A DNA stretch of 32,301 bases from an uncultured Roseburia sp. (GTDB lineage Bacteria > Bacillota > Clostridia > Lachnospirales > Lachnospiraceae), in assembly GCA_947567625.1 (NCBI GenBank), contig CANONN010000040.1:1-32301 (forward strand). The letters run 5' to 3'. The notes under the pieces were generated by a model. The model made no database searches and had not been told where the DNA came from. It saw only the letters and a list, made by a program, of their open reading frames with translations. The number at the start of each line of letters is the position of its first letter. The stretch's first letter is position 1. This document shows, piece by piece, positions 7,682-16,449 of the stretch. The translations under genes were made by a program, and so were the position numbers.

Positions 7682-8908
7682 TTGAATAAAATTATGTTCC
7701 ATATTGATGTCAATTCGGCCTTTCTGTCCTGGGAGGCCGTTTATCGTCTGGCGCACCGGGGAGAAACGCGGGATTTGCGGGAAATCGTCTCCGCAGTAGG
7801 CGGAGACGTCACCATGCGCCACGGCATCATACTTGCCAAATCTATCCCGGCCAAGAAATATGGCGTCAGAACAGGTGAGACGATCTTGGAGGCGAGAGGG
7901 AAATGTCCCGGCCTGACACTGGTTCCGGCAAATTACGAGCTGTACGAAAAATGTTCGGCGGCATTTTTAGCGATTCTGCGCGATTATTCGGATATCGTGG
8001 AGCCCTACAGCATCGACGAGGCGTTTGTGGATATGAGCGCGAGCTGCCACCTGTTCGGGACGCCGGAGGATACGGCGGCACAGATCAAGAACCGCATCCG
8101 CGATGAACTGGGATTTACGGTCAATGTGGGCGTGTCCGGCAGCAGACTGCTCGCGAAAATGGCTTCAGACTTTCAAAAACCCGATCGGGTGCACACACTC
8201 TACCAGGAAGAAATCAGGCAAAAAATGTGGCCGCTTCCGGTGTCAGATCTCTTTTTTGTGGGACGTGCCACGGCGCAAAAACTGTATTCCATGGGAATTG
8301 CGACGATCGGGGAGCTTGCCTGTGCCGATCTGGCGTGGATACGGGAAATTTTAAAAAAGCCGGGGGAGACGGTGTGGAGATTTGCCAACGGAACCGATCT
8401 TTCGGTGCTGCTGGACGAGCAGACGGCAAACAAGGGATACGGAAACAGTACGACCACCCCGTATGATGTAACCGACATAGAGACGGCGAACCGTGTGCTG
8501 CTGTCACTCTGTGATCTGGTGGCGAGCCGCCTGCGGGCCGACGGCGTAGAGATCGGGGTAGTGTCAGTGGCGATTCGCTATGCGGGATTTGCCGGCGGAA
8601 AGTTTCCGTTTGTCTCGCATCAGAAGACACTGCACAGTGCCACGAATTTGACAAAAGAAATCTACGACACGGCCTGCGTGCTGCTAAAGGAATTGTGGAA
8701 CGGCAGTCCCATCCGTCATCTGGGCGTGCATACCACGCGGGTCAGCGGGGAAACCGTTTGCAGACAGATGAATCTGTTTGAGGAGATCAATTATGAAAAA
8801 TTATCGTGTGTGGATAGAACCGTGGATACACTGCGGCATCGTTACGGGACGGAGGCGGTCACGCGCGCCGCACTCCTGAATACACCTTTCGTCAGAGCTG
8901 TTAAATAG
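7682..8908 (+). CDS. dinB: DNA polymerase IV (Y-family, translesion)
   Basis: The 408-residue product is an error-prone Y-family polymerase that copies past DNA damage. The palm carries FHIDVNSAFLSWEA near the start and the catalytic SIDEAF motif at 110-115 (D112, E113). GVSGSRLLAKMASDFQKPD and the helix-hairpin-helix region (FFVGRATAQKLYSMGI) follow, and the little-finger domain ends the protein. The start is TTG at 7682: AGGAGG at 7665-7670 is 11 bases upstream, while earlier in-frame starts (7625, 7652) fall inside the promoter, and ATG 7694 is too far from the ribosome site. Regulation is probably by LexA through the box at 7634-7645. The stop codon lies in the first copy of a 39-bp tandem duplication. 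Confidence 0.93.
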   Translation: MNKIMFHIDVNSAFLSWEAVYRLAHRGETRDLREIVSAVGGDVTMRHGIILAKSIPAKKYGVRTGETILEARGKCPGLTLVPANYELYEKCSAAFLAILRDYSDIVEPYSIDEAFVDMSASCHLFGTPEDTAAQIKNRIRDELGFTVNVGVSGSRLLAKMASDFQKPDRVHTLYQEEIRQKMWPLPVSDLFFVGRATAQKLYSMGIATIGELACADLAWIREILKKPGETVWRFANGTDLSVLLDEQTANKGYGNSTTTPYDVTDIETANRVLLSLCDLVASRLRADGVEIGVVSVAIRYAGFAGGKFPFVSHQKTLHSATNLTKEIYDTACVLLKELWNGSPIRHLGVHTTRVSGETVCRQMNLFEEINYEKLSCVDRTVDTLRHRYGTEAVTRAALLNTPFVRAVK

Positions 8909-8968
8909 GCTTTGCGTCAAGCAGCTCTTGTCAGAGCTGTTAAATAGGCTTTGTGTCGAGCAGCTCTT
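8891..8968. repeat. 39-bp tandem duplication joining the ends of dinB and the AraC gene
   Basis: 8891-8929 and 8930-8968 are two adjacent copies differing at only two positions (GCGTCAA against GTGTCGA). The first copy contains the end and TAG stop of dinB. The second contains the end and stop of the convergent AraC-type gene. The duplication therefore created or preserved both C-termini and looks recent. Confidence 0.9.
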
Positions 8969-9806
8969 TGGGAGAAATGCCGTACTCTTTCTTGAAAGCC
9001 CGATAAAAACTGGAATAATCTCTGAAACCGTAGCTTTCATAGGTTTTGGTGATATTCATACTGGCTAAGATCGCCTCCTTGCAGAGAGCGAGCCTCTTTT
9101 TTGTGATAAACTGGTGCAGGGAGAAACCAAGATTTCTCTTAAACAGATGAGCAATGTAGTATTTGCTGACAAAAAACTCGTCCGCGAGCTTTTCCAGGCT
9201 CAACTCCTCGTCCAAATGTCCCTCAATATAATTGCAGAGATTTTGATACAGGGAAACATCCTCGCTGGCCTGGTAAGGATTGTTTTGTTCATAGACCAGG
9301 CGGTTGATCTGTAAAATAAGATCGGAGACTTTCAGGTTGACAAAAGACTCCTGTCCGAAGCGTTTGGTCTGCATTTCCTCGATCAAAGAGAGCATCTTTG
9401 ACTGGATATTGTTGAACGAAATGCGGTCGAGATGAAAGATATATTCTCTGTTTGTGATGACATGCTGCATCAGATATATGTAATCGGGGGACATGGAGAG
9501 CAGGCGGTTACAGTATGCGCGGCTAATCCAGAACACGAAACGCCGATAGGGGGCATGATAGCTGTGAACAATCGCGCGGTGTGAGATTTCCGGCGGAATC
9601 AGCATAATATCCCCGAAAGCGATGGTGTAAATGTTGTCCTCAATCTCGAAGCTCGCGTCTCCCTCCAGAAAGATATAAAATTCATAGTAATCGTGCGTGT
9701 GCGTGGATAATTTGATCGAAGAAGTGTCATGATAATAAAAGACTTCAAAATCCTTGGAGAGCATATATTGACGGTTGGAGAATTGGGATTGCAGCTTCTT
9801 TTTCAT
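8940..9806 (-). CDS. AraC family transcriptional regulator (probable uxuAB regulator)
   Basis: The 288-residue product has an N-terminal cupin-like sensing domain (HTHDYYEFYIFLEGDASFEI, about residues 35-60, then FGDIMLIPPEISH). It ends in an AraC double helix-turn-helix of about 100 residues (EELSLEKLADEFFVSKYYIAHLFK, then YGFRDYSSFYRAFKKEYGISP). The start at 9806 is chosen because GAGGT lies at 9811-9815; an upstream in-frame ATG at 9845 lacks a good site. The gene is divergent from uxuA-uxuB across about 200 bp, so it most likely activates those genes in response to a hexuronate, but the ligand is an inference. Its end overlaps the second copy of the 39-bp duplication. Confidence 0.92.
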   Translation of the reverse strand: MKKKLQSQFSNRQYMLSKDFEVFYYHDTSSIKLSTHTHDYYEFYIFLEGDASFEIEDNIYTIAFGDIMLIPPEISHRAIVHSYHAPYRRFVFWISRAYCNRLLSMSPDYIYLMQHVITNREYIFHLDRISFNNIQSKMLSLIEEMQTKRFGQESFVNLKVSDLILQINRLVYEQNNPYQASEDVSLYQNLCNYIEGHLDEELSLEKLADEFFVSKYYIAHLFKRNLGFSLHQFITKKRLALCKEAILASMNITKTYESYGFRDYSSFYRAFKKEYGISPKELLDTKPI

Positions 9807-10007
9807 AGTTACCTCATTTCTGCGCTGTTTTTCTTTATTATACAAAAAGACAGCAACTTTTGCAATATAAGTAACAATCCTGCCAATGGATTTTTTGTGA
9901 AAACTTTATATAATAGAATTGAAATGTACGAAAACTATGAAAATGCAGCGCAAAGAGTGAAATAAATGTTTCACTCACAATGAAAAGAAATCATGGAGGG
10001 TTTGCAG
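9807..10007 (+). promoter_or_regulatory. Divergent regulatory region between the AraC gene and uxuA
   Basis: A good -10 box TATAAT at 9909-9914 lies 94 bp before the uxuA start, but no matching -35 is visible at 16-18 bases. That is the usual picture for an activator-dependent promoter. The region is AT-rich and should hold the AraC binding sites, which I cannot define by eye. Confidence 0.45.
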
Positions 10008-11075
10008 ATGGAAATGACATTGAGATGGTATGGTGCAAAATTTGACACGGTGACGCTGAAACAGATTCGCCAGATTCCGGGTGTGACAGGAGTTATCACG
10101 ACATTGTATGATACACAGCCGGGAGAGGTGTGGAGCAGAGAGCGCATCCGGGCCATGAAAGAGGAAGTTGAGGCTGCCGGCCTGCATGTGGCGGGTATCG
10201 AGAGTGTCAATGTGCACGACGCGATCAAGACCGGGGCGCCGGAACGCGATCAGTATATCGACAAATACATCACGACACTGGAACATCTGGGGCAGGAAGA
10301 TATTCATCTGGTATGCTACAATTTTATGCCGGTGTTTGACTGGACAAGGACCGAGCTTGCGAGAGTACGGCCGGACGGTTCTACGGTTTTGGCGTACACG
10401 CAGGAGGCGGTGGACGCCATCAACCCGGAAAAAATGTTTGAATCGATCGCCGGAGACATGAACGGCGCCGTAATGCCGGGCTGGGAGCCGGAGCGCATGG
10501 CGCATGTCAAAGAATTGTTTGAAATGTATCAGGACATTGACGACGATACATTATTTGAAAACCTCAAATATTTCCTGGAGCGCATTATGCCCGTCTGTGA
10601 CAAATATGATATTAACATGGCGATTCACCCGGACGACCCGGCCTGGAGCGTGTTCGGCCTGCCGAGAATCATCATCAATAAGAAAAACATTCTCCGCATG
10701 ATGGAGATGGTCGATAATCCGCACAATGGCGTCACATTCTGTTCCGGTTCCTACGGCACCAACCTGGAAAATGATCTTCCCGACATGATACGCTCTTTAA
10801 AGGGTCGAATCCACTTCGCGCATGTGCGCAACTTGAAGTTCAATACGCCGACAGATTTTGAGGAGGCGGCTCACTTATCTTCGGACGGCACTTTTGATAT
10901 GTACGAGATCATGAAAGCACTCTATGAAATCGGATTTAGCGGGCCAATCCGCCCCGACCACGGACGCATGATCTGGGACGAGGTAGCGATGCCGGGATAT
11001 GGTCTCTATGACAGGGCCCTGGGCGCGACTTATCTGAACGGACTGTGGGAAGCGATCGAAAAAAGTGCAAAATAA
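10008..11075 (+). CDS. uxuA: Mannonate dehydratase
   Basis: The 355-residue cytoplasmic enzyme removes water from D-mannonate to give 2-keto-3-deoxygluconate in glucuronate breakdown. It starts MEMTLRWYGAKFD, the typical UxuA opening, and carries VTGVITTLYD, HLVCYNFMPVFDWTRT, MAIHPDDPAWSVFGLPRII, GVTFCSGSYG, IHFAHVRNL and RPDHGRMIWDE. The histidine, cysteine and aspartate residues in these motifs are expected metal or catalytic ligands of the family. The start at 10008 is preferred over ATG 9993 because the latter overlaps the GGAGGG ribosome site (9995-10000). uxuB follows after 29 bp in the same operon. The length is normal for the family. Confidence 0.96.
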   Translation: MEMTLRWYGAKFDTVTLKQIRQIPGVTGVITTLYDTQPGEVWSRERIRAMKEEVEAAGLHVAGIESVNVHDAIKTGAPERDQYIDKYITTLEHLGQEDIHLVCYNFMPVFDWTRTELARVRPDGSTVLAYTQEAVDAINPEKMFESIAGDMNGAVMPGWEPERMAHVKELFEMYQDIDDDTLFENLKYFLERIMPVCDKYDINMAIHPDDPAWSVFGLPRIIINKKNILRMMEMVDNPHNGVTFCSGSYGTNLENDLPDMIRSLKGRIHFAHVRNLKFNTPTDFEEAAHLSSDGTFDMYEIMKALYEIGFSGPIRPDHGRMIWDEVAMPGYGLYDRALGATYLNGLWEAIEKSAK

Positions 11076-11104
11076 AATAATATAAATAGAAAGAAGGGGT
11101 TTCT

Positions 11105-12715
11105 ATGAAGTTAAATGAGCAGGGGTTAAAGAACAGAGAAGATTGGCAGCAGGCGGGGTATGCATTGCCGGAGTTTGACCGGGAGAAAGTGGCGGCCGCA
11201 ACAAAAGAAAACCCGTTTTGGGTACATTTTGGCGCCGGAAACCTTTTCCGTGCATTTCAGGCCAATCTGGTTCAAAAGCTTTTAAATGCCAATGAACTGG
11301 ACCGCGGGCTGATCGTTGCCGAGGGCTACGATTATGAGATTGTGGAGAAAATGAACCGCCCGCACGACGATTACAGTATTCTGGTGACGCTCAAAGCCGA
11401 CGGCAATGTCGATAAGACAGTCGTGGGCAGCGTGGTGGAGTCGCTTGCAGTGGATTCCGAGAATGATGTGGATTTTAACCGCTTAAAGGAAATATTTGCC
11501 AAAGATTCCTTACAGATGGCAAGCTTTACGATCACGGAGAAAGGCTATAGCCTTGTCAACGGAAAGGGCGAGACTCTGCCGGATGTGGAAGATGATTTTA
11601 AAATGGGACCCGGGCGGCCCAAAAGTTATATGGGAAAAGTGGTTTCGCTGCTGTACACAAGATTTCAGGCCGGAAAGAAGCCGTTAGCGATGGTGAGTAT
11701 GGACAATTGTTCCCACAACGGTGACAAGCTTTTTGCAGCTGTAGACAGTTTTGCTAACAAATGGGAGGAGAGCGGGCTGGTGGAAACCGGTTTTGTCGCA
11801 TACATTCATGACAGGGAATTGGTGACGTTCCCTTGGACCATGATCGACAAGATTACGCCGCGCCCGGACGCTTCCGTGGAGGAGATTTTGAAGAAAGACG
11901 GTGTGGAGGGGTTAGAACCCGTTATCACATCCAAAAATACTTATGTCGCACCGTTTGTCAACGCCGAGGAGTGCGAATATCTGGTGGTGGAAGACGCCTT
12001 TCCGAACGGCAGGCCGGGCCTGGAAAAGAGCGGCGTGATATTTACCACGAGAGAAAAGGTGGAAAAGGTGGAGAAGATGAAAGTCTGCACCTGCTTAAAT
12101 CCCCTGCACACCGCACTCGCAGTGTTTGGATGTATCCTTGGGTATCACAAGATCTCCGACGAGATGAACGACACAGAGCTTAAGAAACTGGTGGAGACGA
12201 TCGGGTATGTGGAAGGACTGCCGGTGGTAGTCGATCCGGGTATTTTAGACCCCAAAGAGTTTATCGATACGGTATTAAACGTCCGCATCCCGAATCCGTT
12301 TATGCCGGATACGCCGCAGCGTATCGCCACCGACACATCGCAGAAGCTGGCTATCCGCTTTGGCGGAACCATCAAGGCATACCGCGCGTCCGGCAGCTTA
12401 AAGGTTTCCGATTTGAAGATGATACCTCTCGTATTTGCGGGATGGCTCCGCTACCTGATGGCGGTGGACGACAGCGGAACATCCTTTACGTTAAGTCCGG
12501 ACCCGCTGCTGGCGACGGTGACGCCGTACATGGCGGATATCAAGATCGGCGATACCGTTTCCGCCGAAAAGCTGGAGCCGCTGCTTGTAAACACGGAAAT
12601 TTTTGGCGTCAATCTCTTTGAAATCGGCATGGCGGAGCAGGTTGTCTCATATTTCAATGAGATGATTGCAGAAACCGGCGCGATCAGGAAAACATTACAG
12701 AAATATGTAAAGTAG
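11105..12715 (+). CDS. uxuB: D-fructuronate reductase (mannitol dehydrogenase family)
   Basis: The 536-residue product belongs to the long-chain mannitol dehydrogenase/UxuB family, which reduces D-fructuronate to D-mannonate with NADH, the step just before UxuA. The nucleotide-binding start shows HFGAGNLFRAFQANLVQKLL. The substrate domain includes SMDNCSHNGDKL, AYIHDRELVTFPWTMIDKITPRPD and CTCLNPLHTALAVFGCILGY, where the lysine and asparagine/histidine residues are those expected in the active site. It has an AAGAAGGGG ribosome site and is the second gene of the uxuAB operon. Other MDR family members (mannitol, altronate oxidation) are possible, but the uxuA neighbour favours fructuronate. 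Uronate isomerase, keto-deoxygluconate kinase and aldolase are not in the window. Confidence 0.92.
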   Translation: MKLNEQGLKNREDWQQAGYALPEFDREKVAAATKENPFWVHFGAGNLFRAFQANLVQKLLNANELDRGLIVAEGYDYEIVEKMNRPHDDYSILVTLKADGNVDKTVVGSVVESLAVDSENDVDFNRLKEIFAKDSLQMASFTITEKGYSLVNGKGETLPDVEDDFKMGPGRPKSYMGKVVSLLYTRFQAGKKPLAMVSMDNCSHNGDKLFAAVDSFANKWEESGLVETGFVAYIHDRELVTFPWTMIDKITPRPDASVEEILKKDGVEGLEPVITSKNTYVAPFVNAEECEYLVVEDAFPNGRPGLEKSGVIFTTREKVEKVEKMKVCTCLNPLHTALAVFGCILGYHKISDEMNDTELKKLVETIGYVEGLPVVVDPGILDPKEFIDTVLNVRIPNPFMPDTPQRIATDTSQKLAIRFGGTIKAYRASGSLKVSDLKMIPLVFAGWLRYLMAVDDSGTSFTLSPDPLLATVTPYMADIKIGDTVSAEKLEPLLVNTEIFGVNLFEIGMAEQVVSYFNEMIAETGAIRKTLQKYVK

Positions 12716-12751
12716 ATTGAAAAATCAGAAACGGTTACAAAAATAGGTAAA

Positions 12752-12796
12752 CTAACGGCAGGGAGCGATAGGTATGGCGCCATTCCCCGCAGTTAG
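12752..12796. terminator. Imperfect hairpin in the convergent uxuB/LysR intergenic region
   Basis: CTAAC (12752-12756) plus the following GGCAGGGA pair with TCCCC-GC and GTTAG (ending 12796), with two mismatches. It lies 36 bp after uxuB and 7 bp beyond the stop of the convergent LysR gene, so it may serve both. No clear U tract is seen. Confidence 0.4.
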
Positions 12797-12803
12797 CAAA
12801 ATA

Positions 12804-13706
12804 TTAAGAGCTTCTTGTCCTGACACCCATCAGATAGCGTCTGAGTTCGTCGGCCATGGCGCCATTCCCCCGGCCCTTGTCGTAAACGATACAGATGCTT
12901 CTGCTGGGTGTCTTGCAGTTTAAAGGAATCTTTACAATCTTATTTTCTTCCAGCAGCGTCTTTGCCATGCGCTCCGGCACGAATCCTATGCCAAAATTGT
13001 TTTCAATCAAAGGGAGCAGAAGATCGGAGGTCGCAACCTCCATATCCGGCTCTATCTTTACATGCTGCGTCAAAAAGAAATCCTTGTACAATTCGTAAGT
13101 GGCTGTGCCGCTGCCAAGTCCAATCCAGGGAATGTCTGCGAGCCTGCGCAGATCCTGTTGCTGACTGCACAGGCTGCGGTAATTTGTACCGCCGACTAAA
13201 ATTTCCTGAAAGGCGAGGAGCTCTTTGCAGGAAAGTGCGTGCGGGAGCTCAAACGGGGTTGTCAGCAGGGCAAAATCGAGCCTGCCGCTGGCCAGTGTCT
13301 GCATGGTATAGGGCGTCGTGTAATTGTGGATGATGATGCGGGCTCTGGGATAGAGCTTTTTAAAGTCCTGTAGGGTGTCAAGCAAATAAAGATGAAGCGC
13401 CGTTTCCGTGGCGCCGACCGTCACGGTGCCCGTACCGCTCGCCGCATGATTGTAGATTTCGTCCTGCGCCGTCTGGAGATGTTCAAAGGCAATCTCTACA
13501 TGGGAATAGAGGCGCTCGCCCTCCTCCGTGAGGCTGATGCCGCGGGCGCCGCGAATCAGCAGGTTGCATTTGAGCGCGGATTCCAAAAGCTTGATGATGC
13601 GGGTGACATTCGGCTGATTGCTCCCCATAGCGGCGGCGGCCTTGGTTATATTTTTGTATTTTCCCACATAATAAAACACCTTATAATACTCAAAATTAAC
13701 ATCCAT
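12804..13706 (-). CDS. LysR family transcriptional regulator
   Basis: The 300-residue product has the standard LysR layout: a winged helix-turn-helix at about 1-60 (YYVGKYKNITKAAAAMGSN, then QPNVTRIIKLLESAL) and a periplasmic-binding-like effector domain at about 90-295 (GTVTVGATETALHLYLLDTL, then FGIGFVPERMA). It is divergent from the MATE exporter gene across about 195 bp, the usual arrangement for a regulator and its target, so it may control export of an unknown compound. The inducer cannot be read from sequence. The ATG at 13706 has no strong ribosome site in the AT-rich leader. Confidence 0.93.
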   Translation of the reverse strand: MDVNFEYYKVFYYVGKYKNITKAAAAMGSNQPNVTRIIKLLESALKCNLLIRGARGISLTEEGERLYSHVEIAFEHLQTAQDEIYNHAASGTGTVTVGATETALHLYLLDTLQDFKKLYPRARIIIHNYTTPYTMQTLASGRLDFALLTTPFELPHALSCKELLAFQEILVGGTNYRSLCSQQQDLRRLADIPWIGLGSGTATYELYKDFFLTQHVKIEPDMEVATSDLLLPLIENNFGIGFVPERMAKTLLEENKIVKIPLNCKTPSRSICIVYDKGRGNGAMADELRRYLMGVRTRSS

Positions 13707-13805
13707 ATGATTGTTATATTCCTTATATATAAACTATGTATTTTTCGTATTGATAAAAATCAGTATAATACATAGGTGATGGCAAGTAAAGCGTAAAATT
13801 GCCGA

Positions 13806-13890
13806 CACAAACTTGTTATGCGCAAAAAGTGTAACAGTGAAGCCGAGGCTGAACCAAAAAGTAAATGCGAACGTCGTTCGCAATGCAGAA
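13806..13890 (+). repeat. Dispersed palindromic element, copy 1 (upstream of the MATE gene)
   Basis: The stretch contains CACAAACTTGTTATGCGCAA and ends with the palindrome TGCGAAC-GTC-GTTCGCA (13866-13882) followed by ATGCAGAA. The same two blocks occur in the same order at 19059-19112. Here they are separated by an extra block (about 13831-13855) that is related to the hairpin at 27542-27572. The element ends 12 bp before the MATE start codon, so it lies in the mRNA leader. Confidence 0.75.
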
Positions 13891-13902
13891 ATGAGGATGA
13901 CA

Positions 13903-15243
13903 ATGAATAAAGATCTGACGGTGGGGAATCCGCAAACGGTATTATGGAAGTTCTGTCTGCCGATGTTTGGCAGTATTATTTTCCAGCAGCTCTACAATAT
14001 TGCAGACTCGCTGGCGGCCGGAAAGTTTATCGGGGAAAACGCGCTGGCGGCTGTGGGAAACAGCTACAATATTACTCTGATTTTTATTGCCTTTGCGTTC
14101 GGATGCAATATCGGATGCTCGGTCGTCGTCTCGCGATTTTTTGGGGCGAAAGACTACGGCAGGATGAAAACGGCGGTCTATACGGCATTGACTGCCAGCG
14201 GCGTGCTCTGTGCGGCGCTGATGCTGTCAGGCTTCTTCGGCTGTAATTTCCTGTTGGAGATAATGAACACACAGCAGGAGATCATGGGGGATGCGGCGCT
14301 GTATCTGAATATCTATATATTGGGACTCCCGTTTTTATTTTTCTACAATATCGCAACCGGGATATTTTCGGCGCTGGGAGATTCGAGGACGCCGTTTCTT
14401 TTTCTGGCGTTCTCCTCCACCGCCAATATTATTGTAGATATCCTGTTTGTCTGTGCGTTTGACATGGGGATAGCCGGCGTCGCCTGGGCGACATTCCTCT
14501 GCCAGGGGATTAGCTGTATCCTGTCTGTCGCTTTGGTTTTAAAACGTCTGGCAGCGATCAGGACCGCGGAAAAAGTAAGCATTTTTTCCTGGGATTTGCT
14601 GAAGCTGCTGTCGGTCATAGCGGTGCCGAGTATTTTACAGCAGTCTTTTATCTCTGTCGGCAATGTATTGCTTCAGGGGTGTATCAACAGCTTTGGCGTC
14701 AGTGTCGCTGCCGGATATTCGGCGGCGGTAAAACTCAACAATTTAGTGATTACCTCGTTTACCACACTCGGAAACGGTATCTCCAATTTTACGGCGCAGA
14801 ATATCGGGGCAGGGCTTTATCCCAGGGTGAGAAAAGGAATGTGCGCCGGGTTGAAGCTGGTTTGGGGGCTTTGTGTCCCGCTTGTTATTCTCTACTTTAT
14901 CTTTGGCAGAAGCCTGCTTCTGTTGTTTATGGACGACGTTTCGGTGGAGGCGTTAAAGACAGGAGTAGAGTTTTTGCGGATTGTATCGCCGTTTTACTTT
15001 GTGATTTCCGCCAAGTTGGCGGCGGATGGTGTGCTGCGCGGCGCCGGCGCCATGAAATTGTTTATGGCGGCGACGTTTACCGACCTGGTATTGCGCGTGG
15101 TGTTGGCTTTCATCTTTGCGGCCATATGGGGGCCGGTCGGAATCTGGTGCGCGTGGCCTCTCGGATGGGGGATTGGAACCGTGTTATCGCTGCTTTTTTA
15201 CCGTATGCAGGTCACAAAAACACACGCTGTGCTTAAGAGGTAA
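13903..15243 (+). CDS. MATE family efflux transporter
   Basis: The 446-residue integral membrane protein has about twelve helices and the family pattern: an N-terminal motif TVGNPQTVLWKFCLPMFGSI, IFQQLYNIADSLAAGKFIG, and the second-half repeat around AAGYSAAVKLNNLVITSFTT and GNGISNFTAQNIGAG. MATE proteins export drugs or metabolites using a sodium or proton gradient; the substrate cannot be told. The frame is open from 13813, but the ATG at 13903 is chosen because GAGG (13893-13896) is six bases upstream and the encoded protein then matches normal family length. The upstream codons come from the dispersed palindromic element. Confidence 0.93.
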   Translation: MNKDLTVGNPQTVLWKFCLPMFGSIIFQQLYNIADSLAAGKFIGENALAAVGNSYNITLIFIAFAFGCNIGCSVVVSRFFGAKDYGRMKTAVYTALTASGVLCAALMLSGFFGCNFLLEIMNTQQEIMGDAALYLNIYILGLPFLFFYNIATGIFSALGDSRTPFLFLAFSSTANIIVDILFVCAFDMGIAGVAWATFLCQGISCILSVALVLKRLAAIRTAEKVSIFSWDLLKLLSVIAVPSILQQSFISVGNVLLQGCINSFGVSVAAGYSAAVKLNNLVITSFTTLGNGISNFTAQNIGAGLYPRVRKGMCAGLKLVWGLCVPLVILYFIFGRSLLLLFMDDVSVEALKTGVEFLRIVSPFYFVISAKLAADGVLRGAGAMKLFMAATFTDLVLRVVLAFIFAAIWGPVGIWCAWPLGWGIGTVLSLLFYRMQVTKTHAVLKR

Positions 15244-15391
15244 CCGTTTTGCACAAGCAACCGACGGACTGTCGCTGGAAGCGTTAAAATGGGAGGAATT
15301 ACGGTTGAAAGATTCGTTAAAAGCCGATATTAATGAAAGAAAATACAAGATTAGAGTACTGGTACAGTGAATCATAAGGAACTGACGCCTT

Positions 15392-16336
15392 GACCTGTTC
15401 GATCAATCGCTGTACTTGACGGGCAACACAGGAACGGAGAGGCGATTTCCTTTACGATGACGGACGCAAACGGCGCTGCTTATACGATGCAGGCGGACAA
15501 TGTGAGCAATACCGTGACATCCCAGGTTGAGAACGCTGTGACTTCCTATATTTCGAGATTTGCAAACAGCTTAAGCTACGGTTACGGCGCCGATTCTTCC
15601 TTTAGCAATCTGATTACCCTATACTCTCAGGATGCGAACGGTTATTCCGTGGATTTTGCCTATGATTTTGACTTGAGCAGCCTGAACTTAACACGCGATA
15701 TGTTTATAGCGACGACCAACCCGGTGACGAACCGCACGACTTACACATGGAATCCGGCCAGCGATGCGCGGATTGCAGCGGCAAAGGCAGAAGTCATCAA
15801 TAACATTGTGTCTGTCCTCACTGCGGAATGTGACGGTGACGTCTGTGAGCACCGACAATGGGCCGCCCACGGCTTCGCTTGAGGTCAGGTCGCCGCTGAC
15901 TACGCTCAACACGCGCTATTCCTCGCTGTCGATCGAGGCCGGGCGCGAGATTAAGATACAGTCCGGGGCGCTGGGCAAGCAGTATATTAAACTGGAGCTG
16001 CCCTCCATGAACAGCAGTATCCTGCGGGTGGGCGGTGTGGATGTCTCTACGCATGAGAGCGCTTCCGCGGCGCTATTAAATATCTATTATGGGATAGAAT
16101 ATGTCTCGCGTATGCGTTCAGGCTACGGCGCGACGCAAAACCGCATGGAACACGCGATAGCCGTCAACGAGGTGACGGCGGAAAATACACAGTCCGCGGA
16201 GAGCCTGCTGCGCGATACGGATTATGCCGACGAAGTCGTCGTTTATGCTAAGCATCAGATTTTGACGCAGGCGGGTCAGGCTATTCTCGCGCAGTCCTAT
16301 CGCAGCGGCGAGTCGGTCTTGAATTTGCTTCAGTAA
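15392..16336 (+). pseudogene. Flagellin remnant: N-terminus missing, at least two frameshifts
   Basis: The last part is clearly the flagellin C-terminal D0/D1 domain: TQNRMEHAIAVNEVTAENTQ, then SAESLLRDTDYADEVVVYAK, then a LAQSYRSGESVLNLLQ end at 16336. Upstream come LPSMNSSILRVGGVDVSTHE and, in another frame (15457 to about 15820), a central-domain piece (ISFTMTDANGAAYTMQADN). The reading frame breaks near 15820 and again near 15440, where a third frame gives LFDQSLYLTGNTGTE. No conserved flagellin N-terminal domain is found, so the gene cannot make a filament subunit. The 148 bases between the MATE stop and this remnant hold only a 21-codon open frame after GGAGG (TTG at 15305), which I do not call as a gene. 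Confidence 0.85.
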
Positions 16337-16449
16337 ACAGAAAAATTTGTAGAAAATTAGTTTTCATCCCCCAAAAGTTGTGCTAAAATAGTAATGTACC
16401 TGTAGTCTGGCGTCAGCACACAAAATTGGCAGGTTCGGAAAGGTCGGCT

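Noticed and set aside
15244-15391. Short gene after MATE (TTG at 15305, 21 codons)
   Set aside because: It has a fair GGAGG but a tiny frame, no recognisable features, and lies next to a decayed gene.
15457-16336. Programmed frameshift in flagellin
   Set aside because: There is no slippery heptamer at the junction, a second break exists upstream, and the N-terminal domain is missing; decay is simpler.
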